Positions 14,501 to 29,500 of a stretch of DNA of 64,000 nucleotides are shown here, in pieces. A program made the translations under genes and the position numbers. Below the pieces are notes generated by a model. It had not been told where the DNA came from, ran no database searches, and saw only the letters and a list, made by a program, of their open reading frames with translations. The number at the start of each line of letters is the position of its first letter. Position 1 is the stretch's first letter. The stretch covers positions 38,494,453-38,558,452 of the forward strand of contig OZ026521.1 in assembly GCA_964019695.1 (NCBI GenBank), given 5' to 3'. Origin of the DNA: Loripinus fragilis. Lineage: Eukaryota; Mollusca; Bivalvia; Lucinida; Lucinidae.

Positions 14501-17500
14501 CCATTACCCCTAATCTGGTGGCCAATTTGAACCCCAGGGACATTTTGTTCGTTTGACTCGATTCTAAACATCCCAGTCAACAATTTTTCAGTAATGTCGG
14601 GATGGGTCTTCCTGGGTTTATTTGTGTTTAATTTGATTCTTTACGTCCCAGTCAACAATATTACAGTTACGTTGGGATAGATCTTCCTGGGTTGAACCAG
14701 TACTAAGCTAGGATTAATGTGTCTTGCTCAAGGACACAATGCAGTGACGCCGGTGAGGCTCAAACCCACAACCCCTTGGTCTGGAGTCAAAACCCCAGAA
14801 TTTATGTAGTGAATCACTATGTTTTGCTACATACTTTGGACTTAATGGTTTCATAAAATATTTTTTAAAGTTTACCCCAAGGCCATTATAAGTTTATGGA
14901 AACTAGTGACACTCAGGGTGTGTCCATTCAGACTCCAGGTCCATTGCTGGCACGATTTGTGTAGGGACCCACCAGACATTGCTATATACTAAATATAGAA
15001 GCTGTGGGTTTCATGGTTATAGAAAAGATTTTTAAAGTTTTTGCCAATATGTCTGAGAGTTATTGATCCCCAGGGGCATGGCCAGTTTTCATCAAAGGGA
15101 TTTATGTAAGGGACCACTTGACATTGCTATATACTAAAATTATAAGATGTGGGCCTTGTGTCTTTGGAAGATTCCTTATCTTTTCCCATTACAAATCTAT
15201 GGGAGTTATTGATCCACATGGCTAGGCCAGTTTGGACCGCAGGAAGTTGATTGGCAGGATTTATGTTTGGAAGCACTGGATGCTATATACTAAATATTAT
15301 ATGGTTTCAGAGAAGATTTTTTAAAGTTTTCCCATATTTATTAAGTCTATGGGAGCTATTGATCCCTAGTGTGCAGCCAGTTTTGACCAAGGGACTTGAT
15401 TGGCAGGATTTATATAGGGGGCCACTAGACATTGCAACAAACTGTGGGCCTCATGGTTTCACTCATTGAAGAAGATTGTTTAATTTTTTTTCTCATAATG
15501 TCTATATGAGCTTTGTTGCCACCATCCATGGCAACCAGAGTTCCAATCCAATCAGGGGAAAAGGCATCAAAATGATTTAGTTTGTATCAAAAATGTTAAG
15601 AAAACTGCCCTAGCCTTAGTTCTGTTTCTCATCATCTAGTACAAAATGGAAATTGTAAAATTCCCTGACATTTCCCTGACATTTTAGCAAACATTCATTT
15701 TTCCCTGACACAACATAAAATTCCCTGACAATTCCTTGACCTTGAAAAAATTTAAATTTCCCTGACATGTATGAACCCTGGTTGAGAATTAAGAAAATTA
15801 ATTTTCAATTATGTGCTCTTATCTGAAGGCCTGAATTGAACATAGCACCCACTTACCTGTAACTTTGCTATATTATTCTCTGCATCAGGCAATAAATCTA
15901 GAGTCCTCTTTTTTACTTTAAATCCCTCCTCCTTCTCTTTGTTAGACTGGCTTTGATTGGCTATCACTTCTTCCATCTGCTGTATACTGGCTGTGAACTT
16001 CTTCACCTCAAGGTCAAGGTTATCTAGGCGGGAAGTGAGGTCACCAAGTTCACCCTTCAATTCTTCAAGTTCAGCTTCTCGTTGTTGTTGGATTTCCTGA
16101 AAAGCAACAAGAGTAAAGTCATCATGGTAATGAATAACTCTGAATGCCAGCCAGAAATGCAGCTGAAAATTTTTCTGCAGCTCTCATCTGCTGTAAATTT
16201 CTATTTAATAACAGATCTACAGTGTTTTTCAAAAAAATAAATCTGAGTTCAGCAGGACATTGATTGAAAGTATGCTCGCAAACTGACACTTACAAAGATT
16301 TAATGTAGAAATGTTTTAGTTGTGGGTTTTCTGGGGATATTTATGAATATGAGTCAGCACATAAGATATCCCATAGGCAACCATCAAATGCTCAGATGAG
16401 CTTGTACATGTGCAGTCTCACTGCAGCCTTCACTTGTTGCTTTTACAAAGTAATATGTATCAACTTGGTCATGAGGCCAAAAATGAAAAAATACCTGCGT
16501 TTAGGGTAACCCAACCCTACCTTTTACTGGTGAAACATAGATTGTTTTCAGGGTTTCTGGAAAATGTATAATTTTATGTGTTTTGAAAGGTGAAATGCCT
16601 TTCAAAATGCATACAAAAATTTCCAGAAAAAAATATGTGTGCCTACCCTACCTAAAATTTTCAGACCTGATACCCGAAACACACTTATTTTTTATTTGGC
16701 CTGAGTATGGACGTACCAAGCTCCAGAGGACGAAGGAGGCCAAAGAAGACATGATCTGAATGTATCAGGGCCGACATGAGGGCATGCAGCCATGGCCGCA
16801 TCCACAGATCACAGAAACGGGGATGTTTGGTGTTGGAAACTCTAGTCACCTTCTGTCTACCCTTATGCCATGGACACCCACAGCAGTTAAATTCAGAATC
16901 ATGTCAAGTCAACTCAAGTTTGACTGGAAATTGGAAGTTCAAATAGTGTGAATCATAGGCCCAGTTAAGCAATTTTTTTAGCGTAAAATTGTGAATATTT
17001 TCTTGCCCATCAGTTTAAACATATGTTTTGGGTGCTCAAAAGAACCGTCTCATTGAAAAAATAAAGGACCTCGGACAGTCTAAATGACATTTTGCCCATA
17101 AAAATGGCCAGAGAAAAGTTTCAAAGAAAACAATATTTTTCCATGAAAAGGATAGTAGGTTCTACCCTCAAAAGTGTTTTTCTCATAGGACAAGTACCAA
17201 TTAAAAACTCTGTTTTGAAAACTCTGTTTTTGCTATTTATCACATAGAAGATAGTTAAAAGTTTTACTGAAGTTCTTTCCCCCCGTGACCGAACTAATCC
17301 TTTTGCATACAGTAGCAGTTTTACATTTCACGCATCAAATAAAATGGCATAATTGGTCAAAGGGGGCTGGGGGACGCTGTCAAAATGCTCAAAAACAAAA
17401 TATCATAAAAACTTATTAGGAACTAAATTTGTACAAACCTGTAGGTATAGGGCATGTATCAGGGCTTTTGTTATGATTGTGCACCAAGAAATCAACTGTC

Positions 17501-20500
17501 TGTTGTGGGTACTCAGGAGACCGCCAAAGTGAGACGCTTCTTTTAAGCACCAAATTATAGGTTAAATCTTATGGGTAAGAAAATATTTACTATTTTACCC
17601 TCAAAAACTGTGTTTATCTAGACTCTGATGTATACAAGGCTAAAACACAGTATTGGGGCTGATGAGTGTCTCACTAGCCAAAAAATAAATCACTCGATAC
17701 GAAAATAAATTATCATTTTCTACATAGTTTTTTTACACATCTTGCCTAAAACAAGTCTTTGTTTTTGAAAATATTCCTTCATACAATTTTTTTTATACTT
17801 TTACTTCTGCCTGTTAATAGGTTGCAGCCACTACACCTAAGATATAACATGCAAGATAAGAGCAAAAATATAAATATTTGCAGTTCTTTTTCTCTGAAAC
17901 AACAATGGGAGAAACTGGCAAGCATTATAAGAGGCCAAACAAAGAAGATAAACGCTTAAAGATGCAAAATATAAGCATACCTTTACGACAACCATTGGCT
18001 GAATTTGTCATAAATTGCCCTCTATCAGATTGCATCACTTCACTTTTACCAGAAGTATATTTCAATGCTTAAAATCATTTTCTGAATACAGTAAACCATA
18101 CTTAAAGATATCAAAGTAGTTACAGTAGTCCAAAAGGTCAACTATCAAAACAAGAAATGTCACAAACACGTGACGAATGCCCCCAAAGGAATTGGTCTAG
18201 CATAAGACACATTTGAGGAAAGTTAGCTGTAATATAGCATGAAAAACCTAGAAATGAGGCCAGAAGTCAATGTCAAGGTCAAAGTGACTCAAAATGGTAT
18301 GCACCACTCCGCTATCCCAAGAGGAATCACCACCCAAATTTGGGATTCCTACATCAAATAATATAGGAGATATGCTCTGGACACAACGATTCTTGAAACT
18401 AGGTCAGAGGTCAAGGTCACAGTGACCCAAAAATGGTTTGTGACACTCAGGCATCCCAAGATGCATTTACATACCAAATTTGGAATTCCTATTTCAAAGA
18501 ATATAAGAGATATGCACCAGTTTCTAGAAACTAGGTCAGAGGTCAAGTTCAAGGTCACAGTGACTTAATTATGGTACGGGACACTTCGTCATCTAAAGAT
18601 GCATCCACACACCAAATTTGAAATTTCTACCTCAAATAATATAAGAGATATGCTTTGGACATGATTATACTAAAACTAGGTCAGAGGTCAAGACCCAAAA
18701 ATGGTACATGACACTCCGCTATCCAAAGATGCATCCACACACCAAATTTGGAATTCCTAACTCAAAGAATATAGAGATATGCTCGGGACACAATAATTCT
18801 TAAAACTAGGTCAGAGGTCAAGGTCACAGTGACCCAAAAATGGTATGTGACACCCCGTCATCCAGAGATGCATTTACACACCAAATTTGGAATTCCTATC
18901 TCAAAGAATATAGGAGATATGCACCAGACTCAATGCAGTCTCTAGAAACTAGGTCAGAGGTCAAGTTCAAGGTCACAGTGACCCAATAATGGTATGTGAC
19001 ACTTCATCATCCCAAGATGCATCCACAGACCAAATTTGAGATTCCTACCTCAAATAATATAAGAGATATGCTCCGGACACGATTATTCTAAAAACTAGGT
19101 CAGAGGTCAAGGTCAGGGTCACAGTGACCCAAAAATGATACGCGACACTCCACTTTCCCAAGATGTATCCACACACCAAATTTGGAATTCCTAACTCAAA
19201 GAATATAAGACATATGCTCCGGACACCATAATTCTTAAAACAAGGTCAGAGGTCAAGGTCACAGTGACCCAAAAATAGCATGTGACACTCTGTCATCCCA
19301 AGATGCATTTACACACCAAATTTGGATTTCCTATCTCAAAGGATATAGGAGATATGCACCAGACTCAATGCAGTTTCTAAAAACTAGGTCAGAGGTCAAG
19401 TTCAAGGTCACAGTGACCCAATTATGATACGCGACACTTCGTCATTCCAAGATGCATCCGCACACCAAATTTGAGATTCCTACCTCAAATAATATAAGAG
19501 ATATGCTCCGGACACGATTATTCTAAAAACTAGGTCAGAGGTCAAGGTCAAGGTCACAGTGACCCGAAAATGATACGTGACACTCTGCCATCCCAAGATG
19601 TATCCACACACCAAATTTGGAATTCCTACCTCAAAGAATATAGGAGATATGGACCAGACACGAAAGCGGGACGGACGGACTGACCGACGGACGGACGGAC
19701 TGACAGTGCGATTACTATATGCCTCCCAAAGTTCCTTTGGGGGCATAAAAATATTCTTTGTCAAAATGCACTTAAATCTGGTCCAATGTTCCATGTAGTG
19801 TCTGTAACTGTTCTGATGCTAATTGCTCATAGATTCCAATTGTCATGGCAACGAAACTTTGTATATCTGATATTTATGTTGAATGACATAAAATATTAAA
19901 AGGAAGTTATTCTGAGATTAAAAACCTTCAAGATTTCGCTTCATGAATTGTCACAGTTACAGACACTAGAAAATTTTACTTTTTTGTTCCTGACAGAAAT
20001 GTTCTATGGTGAGACGCATTGGACTAGCCTGGAATGCAAACTGTATTTTTTGGAAACTATAGTCTTTAATGATATAATGGAAATTAATCTTACTTAAATA
20101 AACACATGTCTTATATAATCATGGGTATAGTACAGTGTATTAGTGTCGTTCTTGCAGTTTTTATCAAAAACACTATCTTTAGGAATTTGAGGAGAAAATC
20201 CACAATTTTTTACCAATTTCTTTAATTCAAATTGCAAAATGTAGAAGATAAGTTTCTTTATAGGAAGCAAACAGTTCTGCATCAATATTTAAATAAGAAA
20301 CCTTAATTATTTGGACTTTAAATGATTTGATTTTCAAAATGAGACTGCATAACGCTTATAAATGGCCATTTTGGGAGCACATTATGGGCCATATCTCCAA
20401 AATGGGCAATGTTAGCAGCTTGAAATTTTCAGGCAATCAAGATCTGACAATGCCTTTCTGCATAACTCTTATAAAGTGTTCCTTTATGACACAGTTCTTC

Positions 20501-23500
20501 TGAAGCATAGATATAACATGAAAAAACTTAAATCAGCACCAATACCCTGTTTTAGCCGAGTATGTAGGTATGATACACTTCAGTGAACAAGTCCAATTGG
20601 CTGAACTTGAAACATAACAGGCAATAGTCAAAAGTCATGGACAACATGCTTATTTAGAAGAAGCGATGAAATCTACTCAACATTTTCAAAATATTTTTAG
20701 TTTGTTAGGTGCACTAAATGTAAGGGTTTGATTTAAGCACAAATATTTAGATGTCAATTATGCATTATCCTAACCACATGCTGTCAAAATTTGGGCAGAT
20801 TGAATAGGAGACTGTCAGAGGTCCTTTTTAATTACACACTTCTTATCTGGACAACCCCAAAAGTACACAGTGTGTACTTATAAAAGCATGTTAAGTCTAA
20901 TATGGGATCTCCAAATCAGTAAGTTTTCTTTACTTTGCTTTTCCATTACATATGGCACAAGGTTTTTACATTGCTAAAAGTTGAATATTTGCATTTGCAC
21001 CTCTGACCCCCATTTCACTGCTATGCAGCGACCGTACCAAACACTTACTTCCTCTGTTTGTACTGCTGGTCCCTCTGTTATAACCTCAGACATTGCTTTT
21101 TCTTCATCCTGTTAAAATGACAATATCATATAAACTCCATAGCTCAAAGTCCATAGACGCTTTTTTAAATGAAAAGTAGCTGTTCTATTTACCAAAACAG
21201 AGACAAAACGTGAAACTGGTTTAAGCCATCCAGTAAAATTAGCAACCCCAGCTGTTTTTTAAGTGTAAAATAATGCTTTTATTCAATACACATCTAATGC
21301 AGCTTGTGAAAAGCTGCACAAAACAGTTTAGATTTTGAAGATACCTTTACTAGAACCAAAGTTACAACAATTTTAGTACCCGGAAAATCAGTCATTTTCT
21401 GGAATTTTTCTGCTATACTGGATGCTGAATTTTAGTGTGCCGCGACGGACCCGACGCGTCGCAGAATTTTAAAAAAATTGTTATAACTTTTTTATTTTTC
21501 AAGATATCTTTATGAAACTTTCAGTATATATGTATTTTTTCCTGCCCAGTTCATTTTTTATGTTGCTTTTGCTGTATCTCTTGAAACAAAGAAGCTATTC
21601 AATAATATATGAAGCACTTTTGTGTGTAATTTTTTTCTTCGTTCACACTGATGTAGGACAGATTTTAAAAATCATCTGTATATGGTATCAAAGCAGATAC
21701 AGTGTTATAATTTATGCAGAACATGTAAATAAGCATAAAAGTATATAAAAATGAATACTTTAAAACATTTATATACAGTGTTTGTCTTGTCTTTCACTCC
21801 TCTCTGTCCCATTTCACTACATATGAATTTGAATAAATTTAAGAGAACCTCTTGTTGGTTCTGATCAGAATAAGACATGCAATAACTCGACTCCATATGA
21901 ATGAAGTATCTTGGATGGCTAAAAGCCCAATGAAACAAATGAAGTTAAAATATTTCAAAAATTGGATTTATGTATGTTAAAAATAAGGAAAATAAATTGC
22001 CCTTCTCCAAAAATTATTTCTGGAACACTACCAGAAATTCGGCCGAATGTCAAACGGTTTGGATCCAGAGGAGGAACGATGTTCTGTCGGTGCTACTGAT
22101 CTTTTGATTTGTAAGTGTGTTAAAACTGATCTTTGGATTTTTATGTATGTATGTTAAAATACAGAAAATGAAATTGACTTTTTCAAAAATACTTCTGGCC
22201 CAGTTCTGGAACAATGAGTATCAAACAAATCAGGACCAACTTTCTGTATGTCCTTGCTGATCTGGGTTTAATCCCAGGGGTTCAAACTGATCTTTTAATT
22301 CATATGTATGTATTGTAAAACTGATCTTTAAAGGTATATGTACATTGTATGTGTGTTAAAATATGGAAAATGAAATTGACTTTTTAAAAAAAAAAATCAT
22401 TGTTGAACACTATCAGCTAGAGCATCAAATGGTTCAGATGGAGATTTTGTTAGTCCTGATCTGGGTTCAAACTGATTTGGGTTCAAGCTGTTATCAGTAA
22501 AGGTTATCAACAGACATCAAAAGTTGCCTCAAGCAAGGAAAGTGTTAATAAGACTTCTTTGTCATGTTTGTATTTCATACATATAGCATCACTTTGCTTG
22601 TATTCTTTAAGTAGCAATTGTCTACAGAGATGATGCATATTCTGGGATGAAACCCTGTTTTAATACAAATTGTTTTTGAACCATTTACAGAATTGCCCAA
22701 GAATCTTCCATTGTGGGCTTTCATTAGGGTGACCCAGTCTTGTTGGGTATTTTTGTGAAAAAAAAGGAGGAAGAAAAAGAAATTGATAGAATGTACGAAT
22801 TCTGGTACTGTCTGAATATAGGTTACACATTTATATATGTCTGCCGATGGTCGTTTCTGAAGTCTGTGAAAATGTCCAAGTTTAGCTTGAATCATTATCA
22901 AATTGTATCAAATCCATAACAGTCTTATACTTGAATGGCCAATTCATGATTTTCTGCAGCGATTTTGTGTTTTATTAATGCAGTGATAGGCAAAATACAT
23001 TGCACTTGGCAAACGGAAAAATCTCCAAGCGAGATCTGCTTCACAATGCGTTTTTGGGTACTGTGGGAAAATAGAAAAAAAAACGGGAAAGATAAAGAAA
23101 ATGAGGGGTATTTTTCATTTAAATATTAAATATAAGGGATAAATATCATTTCTGTAACACCTTTTGTGCATGGGACCAATTAGTTTCACTTAACTTTTGA
23201 GATAAACTTTGATAATTTATTGACCGGTAGCTAAAATTCAAGATGGCGTCGGTTGTTTACAAGTCAGAATTGGGGATTTCCGTGAGGGTCATGACCTTTG
23301 AACCGCGGTGCGGGTCGGTAAATTAACTTGAAATACCACAAAATATACATGGTTAGAAAGGGAATAAGGTATAGAAAACGATCTTTTGTGCGCTTTGGTG
23401 TTTTACCAAACAGTTTTCAACCGGTTTTGCCTTGAATTTCACTAAATATAACATAAGTTTGGGAGGTCGTAGCGTCCAACCGCACGAACCATGTGATAGC

Positions 23501-26500
23501 CTGACATCTCATCTGATTGGTTATGCTATTTTTAATTATGCAAATGACCATGCTTTTGTCGCATGCTAGTTCATTTGCATACACCGTCCTACTTTCGCGC
23601 CTAAAATAGCCACCATTCATCTCGGGTGTTAATTACCTACAATATCGATAATTACCTGTCAATTAAGTAATTATTGGAAATTCAATGACCACAAACAAGG
23701 TATCTTCTGAAAGCCCATTTAATTTTCAATTAATACATGTAAACAATATTTGGAATATCAAAACAGTTTTTATGCAAAATGGATATAGATTGCAGTGGTA
23801 TGGTATTTTTCCACCATTCTTAATCCAATATCTGGCGCAGCTGGGGTTGCTAGTAAAATATTTTAGTGACTGTTCCTGTGCGGTACTTCTTTTTTGGATC
23901 ATTTGTGTTATTTATGTCTTGTGTTTGTCATGCTTTCAAGTCTGTTCATTGCTGCCTTGTGGTCACCTGGTGGGAAGGGGCTTCTAATTGTGATTTTGTC
24001 ACTTTTCCATGAGGTATCCTGAGTCAGGTGTGGTACTTGATTGTATTGATTCCTGATTTTTTATGTCTTTCATACTCAGATACCTTTTAAATTCCTTATC
24101 ATATTGATCCTAGAAAACAAACAAATCCATTTTATGTTCTGATAAGGTTTGTGAACAGTAGTGTTAGAACAGATAGAATAGCAAATAATGTAAGTTTTAA
24201 TACAAGTAAAAAAAACTAAGAAATGTTGAAAGTCTTTGAAATTAACTAAAATAATATTTTATGAATCAATGGCAATAACTCTGTAAATATATGAATGACC
24301 GCCTTAATCATGTACCACCTTAGGCATATTCAAATGAAGCTTATACATGTGTAAGTATTTTTGCCATAATATGAACATTTAAGAAAATACAATATTTTCT
24401 AAAAGGACCATGTTTTTATAGGAAAAAGATCCTGATAATCTTGTTTAGTTCCCTTTGTAAGAGTAAAATGATCAACTTACTTTAGCGAACAGAAGTTTCT
24501 CTGTATGTGTGAATCTTGATCCCTTTGTCTTCACACCCGCACCTCCTCTGCCGCTGATGGAAGATATAATCTGTTGAAGGTCACCTGACACACCACTTCC
24601 TGTAGCTGCGCCACTACGCTGGCGATCTTGACGAAGCTGATCAGTGATACGTTTCTGTATTCTCTGTCTTTTTCTTGCTCTATATTCCTAGAAAAGAATA
24701 AAATGGTAACATATCTACCCTAACGGTAATAGTGTATAAAATTGTGTGAAATGTACAAAACATGAAACCTGTCCCTAAAATTAGTGTTAAAATATTATAT
24801 GATTTTTTTGTTACTGTAAAGGCAGCATCCTCATGAATGTGTAATTAGAACTGGTCAACCTTAGTCATAGTTAAAAGCTGAGAATGAGGCGTGGTTTTAT
24901 TCAAAAGTAACTGTATCATCTTGTGCCATTACCTCAGTATAGATGCAAAACACATTGTTTAGTCCTTAAAACGCCAACAAAATAACTGCATCTGAAAATG
25001 TCTATTTTACATAAGCATAGAGACAAGCATTGTGGACCCAGATCAGACTGCTGATCTGGGTCCACAATGTTTGTGTATGGTGCTTCAAATATTTTAGTGG
25101 ACGACAAAAACATACATTTGTTTTTGTTTGTTTGTTTTGTTGCTTTACGTCCCAAGTCAACAGCTATGGTCATTGCGGGACAGTCAGTTCACCTAACCAC
25201 ACTTTTTCCTATGCAGGCTTGAACAAGCGGTTAACCAGTAATTCGTGCACATACTTTCGCTTGTAACTGACAACAACCCTTCTTGAGTAAATCAGCGGAA
25301 GGGAGGAGAATGACCGTATTAATTATTTCATGATCAATCTCCACGAAAGTATGGGACCGGACCGGGATCGAACTCGCGACCCCTGGATCTGCAGTCAGAC
25401 ACGCATCTGTAGCCAGACACGTTACCGACTGCGCTACGCGGCCCGGTATCACGCTGCCTGCCCAAATTGCAAAGACAAACAGTGCAGACCCAGAAGCAGT
25501 CTGATCAGGGTACTCCCTGTTTGCTATTTGTGATTATTTCCTTTATGAGTTAATAAATGTGAGCAGTGTGTATACGGTTAGGATTTTCATGAAATGCACA
25601 CACATTTGAGCGGCCAAAACAACTTATTAATTCTTCACCAAATTATAAATAGAACCTGATTTCCCTTGTTTAGCAGATGAAATAGCCAAACCACGCCCAG
25701 ATATGATTATTAAAGTTGTCGCCTTTACAGTAAGCAAAAAGTCTATTAATACCATATCTACCCTAATGGTAATACTGTATAAAATTGTGTGAAATATACA
25801 AAACATGAAACCTAAGCCCAAAAATTAATGTTGAAATACCATTGATTCTCCCATATCTGAAGCTCTGAATAGTGTGTAAACAGTTACCCATAGCTGAAAA
25901 TAAATCAAATTTTTGAGTGTATAGTTGTAAATATATTCTTACGTATCATTTTTAACATATGTTTGGATGCTCAAAAGAACCGCCTCATCGAGACGGTTCT
26001 TTTTAGTACCCACAACACATGTTTTGGTTGAGAAATAAGAAAATTAATTTCTAATCATGCAATCTTATCTAGGGGCCTGGTTACCTGTTCTGAAAGTCTT
26101 GAAGCAAGTCCCGCCTGGTTCCATTCTGTTTCCCACTCCTGCTGTGCTGTGACACCCGTCACATTCTGCTCAATTACAGAGGGGGCTGTGTCACTATGAT
26201 GTAATGTTTGACTGGTTACAAATGGAAGTCTGGACTGGTAGTAGGATCGAATCTCTGAAAAAGTATGAAGCATAGTGTGCTGTACAAAGTCATGAATGTT
26301 AAAAAAAATGCAAAAATTATGTTTCTTTACTTCATTTTTCATTTCATCAATTAAATTAAATATAATACAGTTACGCTTTTAAAGGAAATATTGCATGAAA
26401 GCTTCCTCAAGTTTAGTAAAATGACAATTTATTTTCAAATATTGATGGCAATGCCAAATTTAATGAAAGGGTTTTTCTATTACAATGTATGAATACACTA

Positions 26501-29500
26501 ATTTATAGAGGATATTCAAATTTTTTAAATTTTTATGATATTTATTTCATCGAGTGAAACGAAAAATCTATAATTCATGAGTGGAGAAGCCATGTATGAA
26601 ATATACAATTTTTTGCTTCAGGAGATGAAATAAATGTCATATTCCTGACAAAATATTGAATTTCCTTTTTATTATATACAATTTTCAAGTATAACAGAAT
26701 TTTTTGCACTATGACGTCATACATGATCGCACATGACGACATACATGATCGCATCCATACTTTGAGCATGCAAGTAACTAAGGCTCTGGCAATTCTGCAC
26801 ATTTGTTTCTTGATAATTAAAGTACCATTAGCTCATGGTCTGACCCAAATAAACATTTAAATCTTAGTTGAAGTACCTTTAGGTATTTTCTTAGTGAGGT
26901 CTCCAGTGCCTTGTGGTACATGTAAATTGCAGGAATGGAAATGAAACATACAACAGGTGCCCTGAAATAAACGCAACTTTAAGTATATATCCAGATATTA
27001 CATAGACATTTTATTAGCCTAAAATTGTAAATATCTTCTTACCCATTAATTTAAACATGTGCTTTGGGCGCTCAACATATCTAGTACATTTTTGGTCAAT
27101 TTAAATACCAGCCTAGGCCTCATATTGGATACTTTCATAGGTTTAGATAAACAAAATTTTGGAGCTTAAAATTGTAAATATTTTCTTAACTATCAATTTA
27201 AACATGTGTTTTGGGTGCTCAATAGAACCGTCTCTTTGAGACGGTTCTCTGCAGTACCCACAACATATGTTTTGGATGAGAAATAAAGAAAATAAATTTC
27301 CAATACACACTCTTATCTGGAGGCCTGAGGAATGAAAGTGAAACATACAACAGGTACCCTGAAATAAACACAACAACTTGAAGCATAGATCCAGATAACA
27401 TAGATCCAGATAAGGAAATTTTATTAGTGTAAAATTGTAAATATTTTCTTACACATCAGTTTAAACATTATAAAATCGTAAGCTTTTTTTACTGGAAATC
27501 TGTAAATAATTACTTTGATAAACAATGCTGACCCAGAAGTTTCTACTGACATTGGAAAGTCTATGAAAACTTTCACATAGGGCCAGTTAAGCAAAACATT
27601 TAAGAGTAAACTTGCGTTTATTTTTTTATCCATTAGTTTAAACATGTGTTTTGGGTGCTCAAAAGAACCGTCTCATTGAGACGGTTCTTTTGAGTACCCA
27701 CAACATATGTTTTGGATGAGAAATAAAGAAAATAGTTTTCCAATATGCACTCTATCTGGAGGCCTGAGATAACACTTACCATACATGTATCTATTCAACT
27801 ATGTGCCTCATTGTGAGAAAACCTGACTTTGTTGCATGTGAACAACAAAGATGTAGACCAGCCTGCGCATCCACGCAGTTTGATCAGCGCCTTTTTTTTT
27901 GTTATAGGCTCTTTGGCAAGAATGATAGCTTCTTCTGTTATGTGCAAAGCTACAATATTCTAGCTACTCTTTGTAGCTTAGCAGACTGGGAAGAGTCTTA
28001 ATTGGTTGGAAACCCCAAAGACAGGTTTTCTCAAGACATTTCCACTATAAAATAGGGTATTTCCTTCTAAAAATAACCCAAATGTATGTACTATCAATGA
28101 TGGCTCTTCAGTGAAAAAAATCTGTGAACACCAGTGCTAACAGTGTTGGCTGTAATTTGTTAAACTGCTTACAAAGTTATTTTTAGAAGCTAATGTGCAT
28201 TGCGAAACATTAATGATAAAGCTAAATTTAACTATGAACCCATGAAATGCTGACTTTTTATTTGTTTGTTTGTTTTGTTGCTTTACGTTCCAAGTCAACA
28301 GCTATGGTCATGGCGGGACGGTCAGTTCACCTATACACACTTTTTCCTGGGCTAGCTTGAACAAGCAGTTAACCAGTACCTCATGTACACACTTTTACCT
28401 GACTTTTTATAGATATAGATCATATAACAAAGCATCATGTTTTCTTGTAGATATACAAAAAGTGAAAATGAGGATGTTCTTCTATTTAGGGGTGTAACAA
28501 TACATTGATAGTTTGATGCATCGTGATAGTTACTGCTCTGATAGTGCTATCGTGATAGTGCTTTCAACTATCGATAACTATCGCCAATAGTGCGCCCAAC
28601 TATCGATATTTTTGATAGTTTAGATAGCCAGGCAGATAACACAACCTTTGTAATAGTATTTCAGTTGATTCATATTCAGACATAGTAAAGACATGTGATA
28701 AAACTTAAAGCAGCTTTCTTGTAATCACTTGGGCTGTATCATAGTCATTGCAGGTTCAAAAACCTACATGAAGATACATGTAGAAGATAAAAACAAGTTC
28801 TCTGTTAGCAGCTGGTATAGTGGTTTCCTTGGGAGATATTCAGCTCACTCCCTATTTGACAAATAAAACAGCATCATGAATGCATCACAATGATGACTGA
28901 CAATAAACAAGCCCAAAAGTGAGAAAACTGAATACATGTATAAATTGAATGGAAAACCTTGATAAAGTAGGCAGGCATAAAGTATACTATGCACAATAAG
29001 TTTAGCAATTTCTAATATTTCGCATCTTTTTTGTGCTCATCTTTGTGCAATATCAAACAATTCCATTTGCAATGACGAGAACAGGATCTCAGGCAAATGA
29101 AACCACAAATTTACAGACACCACCCTTTAAAAATGCATCTGGTGAGAGCAAGAATTGCAGGAGGGGTCAGTAACCAAAAATCACATCCCTTGTAAGTAAT
29201 GCTAAATTGATAAGCATGTGATTTTTCGTTTCGTGGTTTTTCATCTTCCTCATGCATCATACGCCTATAAAAACTTTTGGTTATGTGACAGATGTGATAG
29301 AGATTTCATGCTGAAAAAATCTGCTGCCATCAATGACGTCAAAATGTAGTCATCGTTTGCTTAGTCTTCTAATGTTAATGGAGTTTCAATTCCAACAGAG
29401 AATCAGTTTACAAAGATATCATAGGCTTACAATGTAACTTCCCCCAATGATCAGAAATACCCACGTTACCCGCTCGCCTTAAAATTTGACGTCACTTTAG

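Larger units (their letters stand above)
13740..15833. mobile_element. Palindromic MITE, copy d, split by the CAGGG element
   Basis: MITE sequence runs 13740-13881 and resumes at 15781-15833 (GTTGAGAATTAAGAAAATTA, then CTTATCTGAAGGCCTG). Intact copies elsewhere have GGTTGAGAAAT at this point, so the insertion point and a short target duplication (GTTGA) are visible. It ends about 23 bp from CCDC22 exon 8. Confidence 0.9.

Noticed and set aside
22575..22901. 108-codon minus-strand frame in a CCDC22 intron
   Set aside because: Contains low-complexity Phe/Lys runs, no conserved motif, and no continuity with the CCDC22 exons.
23242..23345. Plus-strand start with good context (AAGATGGCGTCGG)
   Set aside because: The frame is short, lacks a recognisable domain, and lies within a CCDC22 intron with no matching splice structure that I could support.
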